Shown here piece after piece: positions 18,028 to 26,736 of a DNA stretch of 64,000 bases. The DNA is from Flavobacterium quisquiliarum (lineage in GTDB: Bacteria > Bacteroidota > Bacteroidia > Flavobacteriales > Flavobacteriaceae), in the NCBI RefSeq assembly GCF_019308285.1, contig NZ_WWEM01000010.1, positions 1 through 64,000 on the forward strand, given 5' to 3'. The notes below the pieces were generated by a model that saw only the letters and a program-made list of their open reading frames with translations, made no database searches and was not told the DNA's origin. The position numbers and the translations under genes were made by a program. How positions within the stretch are numbered: position 1 is the first letter of the stretch; every line of letters starts with the position of its first letter.

Positions 18028-20646
18028 TTATTTGTCCAACGTGATTGTTTTTCCCACAACATTAACACGTCCAGTTTGAACATCAGCAGAACCATCAGGT
18101 TGTTTTCCTCCAACTGAAATCGTAAACCATCCCGGTTCTACAACTCTTTGTTTTTTCTTATTGATTAAGGATAATTGTCTTGGAGTCAACATAAAATCAA
18201 CTGTTTTAGTTTCGCCTTTCTTTAGATTAATACGTTCAAAACCTTCTAATTGAATGATTGGGCGAGGTGTTGAGGCTTTTTCATCCTTAATATACAATTC
18301 TACTACTTCTTCGCCATCGCGATCTCCAATATTGGTTACATCTACTGAAACTTTCAAATCTTTATCTGTTGTTGGATTTGATGGAAGCTGTAAATTGCTG
18401 TATTTGAATTTAGTATAACTCAAACCAAAACCAAATGGATATAATGGTTTCTTCTCAAAATAGCGATAAGTACGGCCTTTCATATCATAATTTTCAAAAG
18501 CAGGAAGCTGATCGACCGATTTATAATACGTAACAGGTAATCGTCCAGCTGGATTGTAATCGCCAAAAAGAACATCAGTAATAGCATTTCCTCCTTGTTG
18601 CCCAGGATATCCTGCTGTTAATATCGCAGGAACATTATCATTTGCCCAGTTGATAGAAAGTGCGCTTCCGTTGATTAAAACTAAAACAACTGGTTTTCCT
18701 GTCGCAACCAAAGCTTTCATTAATTCTTCTTGATTGGCTGGTAAATTAAGGCTTGTACGATCGCCACCTTCAAAACCATCTGCTTCGACTTTCATTTCTT
18801 CGCCTTCCAGACGTTCGTTTAATCCTAAAACTAAAACTACTGCATCTGCTTTATCAGCGGTTTCAACAGCTTCTTTCAAAACATCTTGCTGCGGTTCTGC
18901 CCATAAAAGCTGTGCTATGGCATCGCCGTAGAAGTTTTGATATTTTACTTCAATTTTATATTTTTTTCCAGCTTCTAATTCAATTTTCTGAGAACGGATT
19001 CTTGGATGATGATTGTTTTTTCCTCCCGTTGATTTCCCGGTTTCAATTTCTACAGTCATAAAAGGTTTTGCCCAGTCTGATATTTCGTAAACTCCGGATT
19101 TTGGTACAGTAAGATAACCCGACCATTTTACGCTGTAATTCCCCATTTTCATTCTTGGATCAGGAGTATTAATGTCCCAGTGAAAATCTACATTATCATC
19201 ATTACGGACAAAAAGAGGTTTTCCTTCCCATTTGCTGTTATCAAAATATTCGCCCATTAAACCTTGTTTTCCGTTTTCATTTTGAAAATAAACTGATGGA
19301 ATAACTGTCATTTCAGGAACACCTTTGGCAAGATCAGTTCCTTTTGCGTACAATACTTTAGCATTAGGTTCTATTTTATTTTGAATGCCTTTTAAAACTG
19401 TAATTGGATTACTTGGCACGCCGCTGTAATTGCCCCATAAAGATTGCACATCATCTGCATTTGGTCCAATTACCGCAATTGTATTTATGTTCTTAGAAAG
19501 CGGTAAAGCATTATTTTGATTTTTTAGTAGAACTATACTTTTTTGTGAAGCAGTTCGTGCCAGCCAGTCATTAGCCGAATTATTATTAACGGAATACGGA
19601 ATCTGTGCATAAGGAACAATTTCGTCTGGATCGAACATTCCCAATTTAAAACGAGCTGTAAAAAGGCGTTTTATAGTTAAATCGATATCGGCTTCCGAAA
19701 GCAGTTTACGATCCAGAGCTTCTTTTAAAGCTCTATAACTGCTGCCACATTCCAAGTCTAAGCCTTCTTTTACGGCAAGAGCAGAAGCAGATGCCGCGTC
19801 ATTTGTAATTTTATGATATTTCCAAATGTCTGTAACAGCGCCACAGTCTGAAACAATATAACCCTGAAAACCCCAGTCATTTCTAAGAATGTTAAACAAA
19901 AACGGACTAGCACTGCAAGATTCTCCTCTAAAACGGTTATAAGCTCCCATGACAGAATAAACGCTTCCATCTTTTACAAGAGTCCGGAATGCTGGTAAAT
20001 AGGTTTCATACAAATCAATATCGCTGACATTAGCATCGAATTCGTGACGGGAAGGCTCAGGGCCGGAATGTACCGCATAATGTTTTGCAGTCGCTACTAC
20101 TTTTAAATATTTTGGATCAGTTCCCTGAAGACCTTTTACATAATTAAGTCCCAATTGACCAGTTAAATACGGATCTTCGCCGTAAGTTTCATGCCCGCGT
20201 CCCCAGCGTGGATCACGAAAGATGTTAACATTTGGAGACCAAAATGTCAATCCCTGATAGATACCGTGTTGCCCTCGTCGAAGATATTCATGATGTTTGG
20301 CACGAGCTTCATCTGATATCGCATTGGCAACATCAAGTACTAATTGTTTGTCCCAGGAAGAGGCAATCGAAATAGATTGCGGAAAAACAGTTGCAAATCC
20401 TGCTCTTGCAACGCCATGCAACGATTCATTCCACCAATTGTATTCTGGAATGCCAAGACGTTCAATTGCCGGTGCGGAATCCATCAGTTGACTGATTTTT
20501 TCTTCTACAGTCATTCGAGATACCAAATCATTCACGCGCTGTTCAATAGGTAAGTTAGGATTTTTAAAGGCAGGGTTTTCCTGTGCGAAAGTGGTTAATG
20601 TTGCGAAGTTTAACATTAACACCAATTTGTATACTTTTTTCATCAA
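18028..20646 (-). CDS. GH3 glycoside hydrolase with PA14 insert (beta-glucosidase/xylosidase type)
   Basis: Exo-acting beta-glycosidase of 872 residues, exported by a signal peptide (1-21, ending TTFAQ). The GH3 TIM-like domain (about 30-340) contains KHYAVHSGPEPSRHEFDA and the nucleophile Asp267 in YIVSDCGAV. A PA14 domain (about 462-585, QGLMGEYFDNSKW...) is inserted in the alpha/beta sandwich, and a C-terminal fibronectin III-like domain ends the chain. The close likeness to xylosidase-type GH3 proteins suggests beta-xylosidase or beta-glucosidase activity. The substrate is uncertain. It diverges from the hybrid regulator at 20944 across a 297-base region with direct repeats, so it may belong to the pectin regulon rather than to the alginate genes. 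Confidence 0.9.
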   Translation of the reverse strand: MMKKVYKLVLMLNFATLTTFAQENPAFKNPNLPIEQRVNDLVSRMTVEEKISQLMDSAPAIERLGIPEYNWWNESLHGVARAGFATVFPQSISIASSWDKQLVLDVANAISDEARAKHHEYLRRGQHGIYQGLTFWSPNVNIFRDPRWGRGHETYGEDPYLTGQLGLNYVKGLQGTDPKYLKVVATAKHYAVHSGPEPSRHEFDANVSDIDLYETYLPAFRTLVKDGSVYSVMGAYNRFRGESCSASPFLFNILRNDWGFQGYIVSDCGAVTDIWKYHKITNDAASASALAVKEGLDLECGSSYRALKEALDRKLLSEADIDLTIKRLFTARFKLGMFDPDEIVPYAQIPYSVNNNSANDWLARTASQKSIVLLKNQNNALPLSKNINTIAVIGPNADDVQSLWGNYSGVPSNPITVLKGIQNKIEPNAKVLYAKGTDLAKGVPEMTVIPSVYFQNENGKQGLMGEYFDNSKWEGKPLFVRNDDNVDFHWDINTPDPRMKMGNYSVKWSGYLTVPKSGVYEISDWAKPFMTVEIETGKSTGGKNNHHPRIRSQKIELEAGKKYKIEVKYQNFYGDAIAQLLWAEPQQDVLKEAVETADKADAVVLVLGLNERLEGEEMKVEADGFEGGDRTSLNLPANQEELMKALVATGKPVVLVLINGSALSINWANDNVPAILTAGYPGQQGGNAITDVLFGDYNPAGRLPVTYYKSVDQLPAFENYDMKGRTYRYFEKKPLYPFGFGLSYTKFKYSNLQLPSNPTTDKDLKVSVDVTNIGDRDGEEVVELYIKDEKASTPRPIIQLEGFERINLKKGETKTVDFMLTPRQLSLINKKKQRVVEPGWFTISVGGKQPDGSADVQTGRVNVVGKTITLDK

Positions 20647-20766
20647 ATTATTTAGGTGTTTTTTGGTTTGATAGTTATTCGTTTTTTTACTGTGTTTTTT
20701 TTTGTAAGTGTTTAGAACATTTGAAAATACAAAATTAAATCTTACTATTTCTCAACTGCGTATTAA

Positions 20767-20875
20767 TTGCTATTTAAAGGGTGTTGTAAAGCTTAGACTA
20801 TATTTTTGTCAATTTCAAAAAAGCAATCAAAGGGAGATAAATTGCTATTTAAAGGAGGACATTCTGCTATTTAAG
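20767..20875. promoter_or_regulatory. Three direct repeats in the GH3/hybrid-regulator intergenic region
   Basis: TTGCTATTTAAAGG occurs at 20767-20780 and again at 20842-20855, and a third copy of the TGCTATTTAA core lies at 20865-20874. They sit in the only gap between the divergent GH3 and hybrid two-component genes. They are candidate binding sites for the AraC-type output domain of that regulator, by inference. Confidence 0.4.
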
Positions 20876-20943
20876 CTTCCAGTTCTAGGTTAGGCAAAGA
20901 ATTTTGATATTTTTGTTATTCCTGCCAAAATGAAAAACTTACC

Positions 20944-23900
20944 ATGTTGAAACACACTTTACTCCTTTTTTTATTTTCTTTTTTCTGCACCAAAGCTATT
21001 GCTCAGCCTCAGGGCGTTTTGACTCATTTTTCGAATGATGGTAAGTTAAGTCAATCAAGAGTTTTAGGTATTCAGCAGGATAAAAAAGGATTCATCTGGC
21101 TGGCTACTTTTAATGGACTGATTCGTTATGACGGAAATACTTTTAGAAAATTCAAAGTCGGACAAGATGATACTCCATTAAACATACAATCCAATCGTGT
21201 TTCCAAATTTATTTTTGATAACAATGGAAGAATCTGGATTCAATCGGAGAAAAATGATGTTTATTATTTTGATACCAATGAACTAAAATTTCATAATCCG
21301 ATTGAAGGTAAATCAGATGAACTTGTTTTGGAGCAATTCAAAATTATGCGTTCGGGCAGAACATGGTTATTTCCAAAAGATAAAAACGAAATGATAGCTT
21401 TTGAAAGTAACGGACAAATTAAAAAAGTTAGTTTCAATAATATCAGACATTTTGGAAAAATTATAGATGTATTGGAAGATAAATTAGGAACAACCTGGTT
21501 CTTGACAAACTCCGGAATCAGCAGATTATATAAAGGAAATAAACAGCCCGAATATTTCTTTACTAATGCATCTCAAGAAACAATAAAAGCAAATTCGTTT
21601 AATATCGCTGTTGAAACAAAGGATGATCTTTGGTTTGGAGGAAATCTGGGAAAATTTATCCGATACAATAAAAAATCGGCCACTTTCTTTGATTTGGATT
21701 TAGGAATTAAAGATGATATTCTGCTTTTAAAAGCAATAGGCGATAGCAAAATTTTGATTGTAAAAAAGAAGGAAGGTTTCTGTACTTACGATATTAAAAC
21801 AGGGAAAATCAATAATTACAATAGCACTACACTAGCGAGGCTTCCGCAAGAAAGCATCAATTTTTTAGGACTTACAGATTCACGCCGATTTTGGTTTGAT
21901 ACCCCAAATTCAGGAATATTTATGTTTGATCTGATGACCGAAAACTTGAAGAAACTAGAAGTAGATCCCAGCGAACCTTCTGCGGCAGCGGGCAGACAAA
22001 AAAGTTTTCTGCTGACTTCTCCAAATGGAACCGTTTGGCTTCAGTCTGGTAAAGGTGCTTTTTCGTATTGGGATGAAAAACAGAACAGATTGTTTTCTGT
22101 TATCAGATGTATTAAAGAATCCAAAGAAACATTTTCAGATGTAATGCATACCGCTGCGTTTGATAAATTGGGAAATCTTTGGTTTTGTTCTCATAAACAA
22201 GGTTTAGATTTAATCGTTTTTAATAACAGTAATTTTCTAAAATTAAATTTAAGTGCGTCAGGAAATCATAAAAAGCACAATGTAAGAAGTTTGATGGAAG
22301 ACCGAGAGAAAAATCTCTGGGTTGCCAGTCGTGACGAGAAAATTGAAATTTTTGATTCTCAAAAAAGAAGAATAGGAAATTTAGGATCTGATGGTACTTT
22401 GTCTCCAAACAGTCCTGGCTGGGGAGCAGATATTTATAGTATGATGCAGGATGCCAAAGGCCGGATATGGATTGGAACAAGAGGGAACGGTGTTTTCTGT
22501 CTGACCCCAAAACCGCTTTCTTTCAGCTTCAGCGTCAAACAATATAAATATGATAAAGACGATAAATACAGTATTAGTTGTGATGATATTTACAAAATCT
22601 TTCAGGCATCAAACGGGCAGATTTACCTTGCAACTTGGGGAGGTGGACTTAATTTGATTAAAGAATCTGCTGGCAAAGCGAATTTTATAAGTTACAGAAA
22701 TGAACTCAAAAATTATCCAATTGGCAGAGCAGATAAAGTGCGTTCGGTTGTGGAAACTAAAGATCATAGAATTTTCTTTGTTTCATCGTACCGATTATTT
22801 TCTATAGCAGGAGAAAAGCTATCAGCTGATAAAATGCAGTTTAAAGATCATTTTCAGGCTTCGGGAAATGATATTTTGGATATTATCGTGACTTCAAACG
22901 GTCGATTGGCATTATCAACAAACGGGAAAGGAATGATTCTGGTTGATGTCAATAAACAAGATCAGGTTAAAGCAGAAACATTTTGGAGCGAAAATTTCGG
23001 ATTTCCATTAGAAGGTGTTGTGGGTATGGCGGAAGATAAATTTGGAAAAATATGGCTCATGGGCGATAATCAGATTGTACGTTTTGATCCTAAAAATAAC
23101 AGCAGTGAAACTTTTCCGGAATTAAAATCTATTATAGGAACCGAGATATTCTCAGAAGCAACCAAATGTCGATTATCCAATGGTGAAATCGCAGCAGGTT
23201 ATTCTGATGGAGTAATTTATTTTAAACCAGATGCGATTAAACCTTCAAAATTCAAACCTTATTTAGCGATTTCTGGATTTTTGGTCAACAATAAAGAATT
23301 GTTTGAAGTAAATCCTGAAACACCAAAAAATCCAGATCTTTTGAAAGAAGTTGTCTTAAAACACGATCAGAATTTTTTCAGAGTTCAGTTCTCAGCTTTA
23401 GATTATATCAAAAATGAAAATATTGTTTACCGATATAAACTAGAAGGAATCGATAAAGACTGGAATTATCTTAAAGGAGGTCAGTCGATTAATTATACCA
23501 ATTTAGGAAGAGGAACTTATACCTTAATAGTATCTTCTACAAACGGACACAATTTATGGCTGGAAAATGAAAGACAAATTAAAATAACAATTAAGCCTTC
23601 TATTTGGGGAACATACTTTGCTTATTTCTGCTATTTGGTATTGGCTGTAGGTTTGTTTTTATTGGTGAGACGTGCGATTTCAACAATCTTAAAACTGCGA
23701 AATGATGTACGAGTAGAAAAAGAAGTTAGTGCCTTAAAACTAAATTTCTTTACTGATATTTCACATGAAATTCGTACACCACTTACGATGATTACCGCCC
23801 CTTTAGAAGTAATGCTTTCAGATAATAAATTAGATGAATCGTCAAAATCACAGCTTCGGATTATTGAAAAATACAGTAACAAATTATTGAATTTAGTCAA

Positions 23901-25278
23901 TCAGATTCTGGATTTTAGAAGAATGCAGGACAGAAAACTGGAAGTTCGCGAAATTGATTTGGGAGAATTTGTTACAGAAGTTTGTGAAGGTTTTACAGAA
24001 GTAAGCCTGCGCCGAAATATACAACTAAAAGTGAGTATTGGCGGGAGCAAAACACATATTTGGGCAGATCCTGATAGTCTGGATAAAATTTTGGTCAATC
24101 TGCTTTCCAATGCTTTTAAATATTGTAAAAAAGGAAATTCTATCGAAGTTAAAGTAGAAGAAACGGAGAAAAATGTTTGTTTAAAAGTGATTGATAATGG
24201 TCCTGGAATTAGTGCTGTAGTTCAGAAGAAACTATTTGTCCGTTTTTCTAATTATAATGAAAACCCTTTTAATCCAAGTACAGGAATCGGACTTTCAATT
24301 GTAAAAGATTCAGTTGAAAAACACGGAGCGGAAATTTCAGTTGAAACCAAATTAGGAAAGGGAAGCAGTTTTGAAATTAATTTCCAAAAAGGCTATGATC
24401 ATTTTTCTGATGATGTAGAAATTCATTTTGATGAAACAGACGAACATTTTATAGAAGATATTCAACCAAATGAAATAGTAACTGAAGAATCGGTTACAGA
24501 AGAAATAAGAGAAAAACCAGTTGGTTTAATAGTAGAAGATGATCCCGAATTGAGAAACTTTATTCTTTCTATTTTAAAAGAGGATTATACTATTTATACC
24601 GCTGAAAATGGAGCAGAAGGCCATGTAAAAGCTGAAGAATTATCGCCGGATTTTATAATCAGTGATATTATGATGCCTGAAATGGACGGAATCGAAATGC
24701 TTAAAATTATTCGAAACAACTTTGCGATCAGTCATGTTCCTGTGATTTTACTGAGTGCAAAAACGGCTATCGAAAGTAAATTAGCCGGAATGGAATATGG
24801 TGCAGATGATTATATTACAAAGCCTTTTAATGTGAGTTTCTTAAAAGCAAGAGTAAAGAATGTTTTGGAACAGCGCATTCGTTTACAGCAGTTATATTCA
24901 ACAGGAAGTATTGCGCAAATTGCAAAAGAAGAGCCTTTACAGATTTCAGATAAAGACAATAAGTTTATGCTGAAAGTGATAGAGCTTGTAAAAGAAAACA
25001 TTTCTAAAACTGATTTTTCTGTAGATGAATTAGGAAAATTAATGTGCATGTCACGGGCCAGTTTCTTTAATAAATTGAAAGATGTTACAGGAGTTTCTCC
25101 GGTTGTTTTTATAAGAGACATGAAATTGAATGAGGCGGCGAATCTTCTGAAAAATGAAGATTTATTAATTAAAGAAGTCTGCTTTGAAGTCGGTTTCAGT
25201 GATTTGAAGTATTTCGGAAAATGTTTTAAATCAAAATACAATTATACTCCTGCAGAATATCGACGACAATTTCGCTGA
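20944..25278 (+). CDS. Hybrid two-component system regulator (HTCS) of the pectin locus
   Basis: Single-protein sensor, kinase and transcription factor that detects glycan fragments in the periplasm and switches on its locus. Order: signal peptide (1-20), two seven-bladed propellers of Reg_prop repeats such as GFIWLATFNGLIRYDG (about 25-800), a Y_Y_Y domain (about 815-880), one membrane helix (889-909), HisKA with phospho-acceptor His941 (DISHEIRTPL), HATPase with DNGPGIS, a receiver with phospho-acceptor Asp1241 (SDIMMPEMDG), and an AraC HTH (about 1340-1444). At 1444 residues it has the usual HTCS length. It stands directly upstream of the pectin SusC/SusD genes, the common arrangement. The ligand is probably a pectin oligosaccharide, inferred from the neighbours. 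Confidence 0.94.
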   Translation: MLKHTLLLFLFSFFCTKAIAQPQGVLTHFSNDGKLSQSRVLGIQQDKKGFIWLATFNGLIRYDGNTFRKFKVGQDDTPLNIQSNRVSKFIFDNNGRIWIQSEKNDVYYFDTNELKFHNPIEGKSDELVLEQFKIMRSGRTWLFPKDKNEMIAFESNGQIKKVSFNNIRHFGKIIDVLEDKLGTTWFLTNSGISRLYKGNKQPEYFFTNASQETIKANSFNIAVETKDDLWFGGNLGKFIRYNKKSATFFDLDLGIKDDILLLKAIGDSKILIVKKKEGFCTYDIKTGKINNYNSTTLARLPQESINFLGLTDSRRFWFDTPNSGIFMFDLMTENLKKLEVDPSEPSAAAGRQKSFLLTSPNGTVWLQSGKGAFSYWDEKQNRLFSVIRCIKESKETFSDVMHTAAFDKLGNLWFCSHKQGLDLIVFNNSNFLKLNLSASGNHKKHNVRSLMEDREKNLWVASRDEKIEIFDSQKRRIGNLGSDGTLSPNSPGWGADIYSMMQDAKGRIWIGTRGNGVFCLTPKPLSFSFSVKQYKYDKDDKYSISCDDIYKIFQASNGQIYLATWGGGLNLIKESAGKANFISYRNELKNYPIGRADKVRSVVETKDHRIFFVSSYRLFSIAGEKLSADKMQFKDHFQASGNDILDIIVTSNGRLALSTNGKGMILVDVNKQDQVKAETFWSENFGFPLEGVVGMAEDKFGKIWLMGDNQIVRFDPKNNSSETFPELKSIIGTEIFSEATKCRLSNGEIAAGYSDGVIYFKPDAIKPSKFKPYLAISGFLVNNKELFEVNPETPKNPDLLKEVVLKHDQNFFRVQFSALDYIKNENIVYRYKLEGIDKDWNYLKGGQSINYTNLGRGTYTLIVSSTNGHNLWLENERQIKITIKPSIWGTYFAYFCYLVLAVGLFLLVRRAISTILKLRNDVRVEKEVSALKLNFFTDISHEIRTPLTMITAPLEVMLSDNKLDESSKSQLRIIEKYSNKLLNLVNQILDFRRMQDRKLEVREIDLGEFVTEVCEGFTEVSLRRNIQLKVSIGGSKTHIWADPDSLDKILVNLLSNAFKYCKKGNSIEVKVEETEKNVCLKVIDNGPGISAVVQKKLFVRFSNYNENPFNPSTGIGLSIVKDSVEKHGAEISVETKLGKGSSFEINFQKGYDHFSDDVEIHFDETDEHFIEDIQPNEIVTEESVTEEIREKPVGLIVEDDPELRNFILSILKEDYTIYTAENGAEGHVKAEELSPDFIISDIMMPEMDGIEMLKIIRNNFAISHVPVILLSAKTAIESKLAGMEYGADDYITKPFNVSFLKARVKNVLEQRIRLQQLYSTGSIAQIAKEEPLQISDKDNKFMLKVIELVKENISKTDFSVDELGKLMCMSRASFFNKLKDVTGVSPVVFIRDMKLNEAANLLKNEDLLIKEVCFEVGFSDLKYFGKCFKSKYNYTPAEYRRQFR

Positions 25279-25294
25279 AAATAGTGTGATAAAA

Positions 25295-25443
25295 TTTAAA
25301 CACATAGAAATATAGAATTTTCCGCTAGATTGATTAAGTATATAAAAAAAATGACAAATCATTTAACACATAGATCTATGTGTATTGATGAAAGTGAAAC
25401 GCCTTTTTTAGACAAAGAAAATCTATGTTTCTATGTGTTTAAA
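25295..25443. repeat. Intergenic inverted-repeat element, copy A
   Basis: Left end TTTAAACACATAGAAATATAG (one mismatch to the other copies), right end CTATGTTTCTATGTGTTTAAA, 149 bp in all. It contains an inner palindrome ACACATAGATCTATGTGT and the AAAGTGAAACGCCTTTTTTA segment shared with other copies near the right end. It lies 16 bases after the HTCS stop. The rest of the 25279-25816 gap holds the 15-bp direct repeat reported separately. Confidence 0.9.
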
Positions 25444-25612
25444 AATTGATTTTTGAACTCGTTACCTGTAGTAACGAGTTTTTTTATTTTTAAGAATTTC
25501 TTTGTTGTGATATGTGTTTTTATTTGTGAATATTTTTTTACATAAAATAAAAAATGACATTGATAATTAGTAAAAATATATGTTTTTAAGGTGAAATAGC
25601 GATTTAACCCTT

Positions 25613-25790
25613 TTCGAAAAGCAAAATTTACCCCTCATTACAATACGCTATATCTAGTTTTGCTTCATAATCGGAAATGATTTTACTAACTAACCTTAAA
25701 ACCAAAATTATGAACCAAACCAAATTCTTAACTCAACTCTCAAAACCAAAATCTATACGCTGTAGTTATAGAAAGTTCGAAAAGCAAAAT
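25613..25790. repeat. Pair of 15-bp direct repeats before the pectin operon
   Basis: TTCGAAAAGCAAAAT occurs at 25613-25627 and 25776-25790, 163 bases apart, in the leader of the lipoprotein gene at 25817. A rightward regulator-binding role is possible but not shown. Confidence 0.5.
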
Positions 25791-25816
25791 AGTAGTCATC
25801 TTTAAATTTTGCTATT

Positions 25817-26575
25817 ATGAAAATCATGAAACAATTAATATTTGGAGCAGGAGTATTGCTTTCAATATTAAGTTCTTGTTCAAGTGACGATTTTAAATAC
25901 GAAAGCTCTACTGTAAAACTATTAGATTTTCAATTAAATGATGTGCCTTGGAACCTGAATGTCGGAATTTCTACAAGACCGCTTTTTGTGTACAAAGACA
26001 ACGGAGAGTATTTTGCCAACTACAGTTCGCTTTATCCTTTTTCTTTAGATGATGGAAAATACAAATTTGTAGCCTCAGATTATCCAGCGGAGATGATTCC
26101 GTCTCCAACAAATCTGAATGACCTTATTGTACCACAGCCGGCATTGGCCAATCAGCATGTGAATCTTTCGGACGCGATGCCTTATGCTTCGCCTTTTGAT
26201 CAACCGCTTACATTGAATATTAAGACTAGAACAGGAATACTTCGTTTAAAATCTTTGGATGTAAATGCGGATAGAAGTTACACGACTATTAAAACTACCA
26301 TTTCTATAAAACGAAGCGGCTACAAAGTTTTAGATGGTACTTATGTCAATGAAGATATGTTCGTAACCAGAAGCAAAGCCACAACCAGTGGTGGCGTTAA
26401 TTATGCAGAAGATTTTATTCTGTTTCAAACGGGTGATCCTGCAAACAATGTCAAAATTAAAATCGAATGTTTGGATCAAAATCAGCAGGTTGTTAAAACA
26501 AAAGAGATCGAAGGAACTTTTGCGATTGAAGCCAACAAAGTCACAAATGCTGATTTTTATTTGAACGCACTTTAA
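25817..26575 (+). CDS. Lipoprotein of unknown function at the head of the pectin operon
   Basis: I do not recognise the family. The 252 residues begin with an SPII signal (LLSILSSC, Cys21), followed by Ser-Ser-Asp-Asp, a typical flavobacterial lipoprotein N-terminus that may allow surface export. The rest reads as beta-rich, with no cysteines suggesting disulfides beyond one near the C-terminus and no catalytic motif. It ends ANKVTNADFYLNAL. It lies between the HTCS and the SusC gene, 161 bases before SusC, so it is likely to be expressed with the locus. A glycan-binding accessory role is plausible from position only. Confidence 0.75.
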   Translation: MKIMKQLIFGAGVLLSILSSCSSDDFKYESSTVKLLDFQLNDVPWNLNVGISTRPLFVYKDNGEYFANYSSLYPFSLDDGKYKFVASDYPAEMIPSPTNLNDLIVPQPALANQHVNLSDAMPYASPFDQPLTLNIKTRTGILRLKSLDVNADRSYTTIKTTISIKRSGYKVLDGTYVNEDMFVTRSKATTSGGVNYAEDFILFQTGDPANNVKIKIECLDQNQQVVKTKEIEGTFAIEANKVTNADFYLNAL

Positions 26576-26736
26576 AATGCTGCTTTCTAAAATACTTGCA
26601 AAATATAATTGGCCTCTTTGATGGATTTCATAAAGGCGGGAACATGCTGTACGATGTATTGTCATATTAGCTTCTTAAAGTTCCTTCTAAAATCCAATAT
26701 TCTGGCCTTCAAAATAATTAAAGAAATATTCTAGTT

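Noticed and set aside
20708..20893. 61-codon frame in the GH3/HTCS gap
   Set aside because: Its codons are made of the direct repeats, it ends before the HTCS start, and no domain is visible.
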